DNA of 64,000 bases from positions 3,807,486 through 3,871,485 of the forward strand of contig OX459104.1 of assembly GCA_949775045.1 (NCBI GenBank). Reading direction: 5' to 3'. The stretch itself is not shown here. Within the stretch, counting starts at the first letter, position 1. More notes on this DNA, generated by a model. That model worked only from the letters and a program-made list of their open reading frames with translations. It searched no databases and was not told where the DNA came from. Origin of the DNA: Metridium senile (lineage: Eukaryota; Cnidaria; Anthozoa; Actiniaria; Metridiidae).

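Overview
The window is nuclear DNA of an invertebrate animal. It has spliced exons with GT-AG borders, long repeat-filled introns, many palindromic DNA-transposon remnants, a tRNA-derived SINE-like element and a megabase-style satellite. The repeat style and the gene content would fit a cnidarian or another aquatic invertebrate, but nothing here fixes the species. There is no bacterial operon structure, CRISPR array or rRNA.

Layout. Positions 1 to about 22178 are an uninterrupted tandem satellite with a 37-bp unit (about 600 copies), organised into 74-bp dimers, 814-bp higher-order repeats and about 3-kb block duplications. It stops about 1.1 kb from the 3' end of the only gene I can support. 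That gene lies wholly on the minus strand, ends with a stop codon at 23270 and runs off the right edge, so its 5' end, signal peptide and promoter are outside.

The gene. Reading from right to left, I find one truncated EGF exon at the edge and 42 complete EGF exons. Most are exactly 114 nt, each encodes one EGF module, and all have phase-1 borders on both sides. Three further exons follow (25982-25836, 24126-23969, 23422-23270). Spliced in frame, they encode about 150 residues that match the Tae4 family of peptidoglycan amidases: bacterial type VI secretion effectors whose transferred animal relatives are called Dae. The splice phases join the EGF array directly to this domain. The likely product is therefore a large extracellular calcium-binding-EGF protein with a C-terminal cell-wall-amidase-like domain. 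The expected catalytic histidine is present, but the position of the nucleophilic cysteine holds serine (codon AGC at 25872-25870). The protein may thus be a binding or recognition module rather than a conventional lytic enzyme. The two EGF modules next to the amidase are atypical, with seven cysteines each.

The introns are dominated by microsatellites (GAT/ATC, CATC, AATC, CTGT, AAAT, GGAA, GTAA), minisatellites and palindromic MITE-like elements. In several introns the minisatellite unit includes the exon end and its 5' splice site, creating arrays of decoy donors. The plus strand has no gene I can support; its long open frames are translations of simple repeats.
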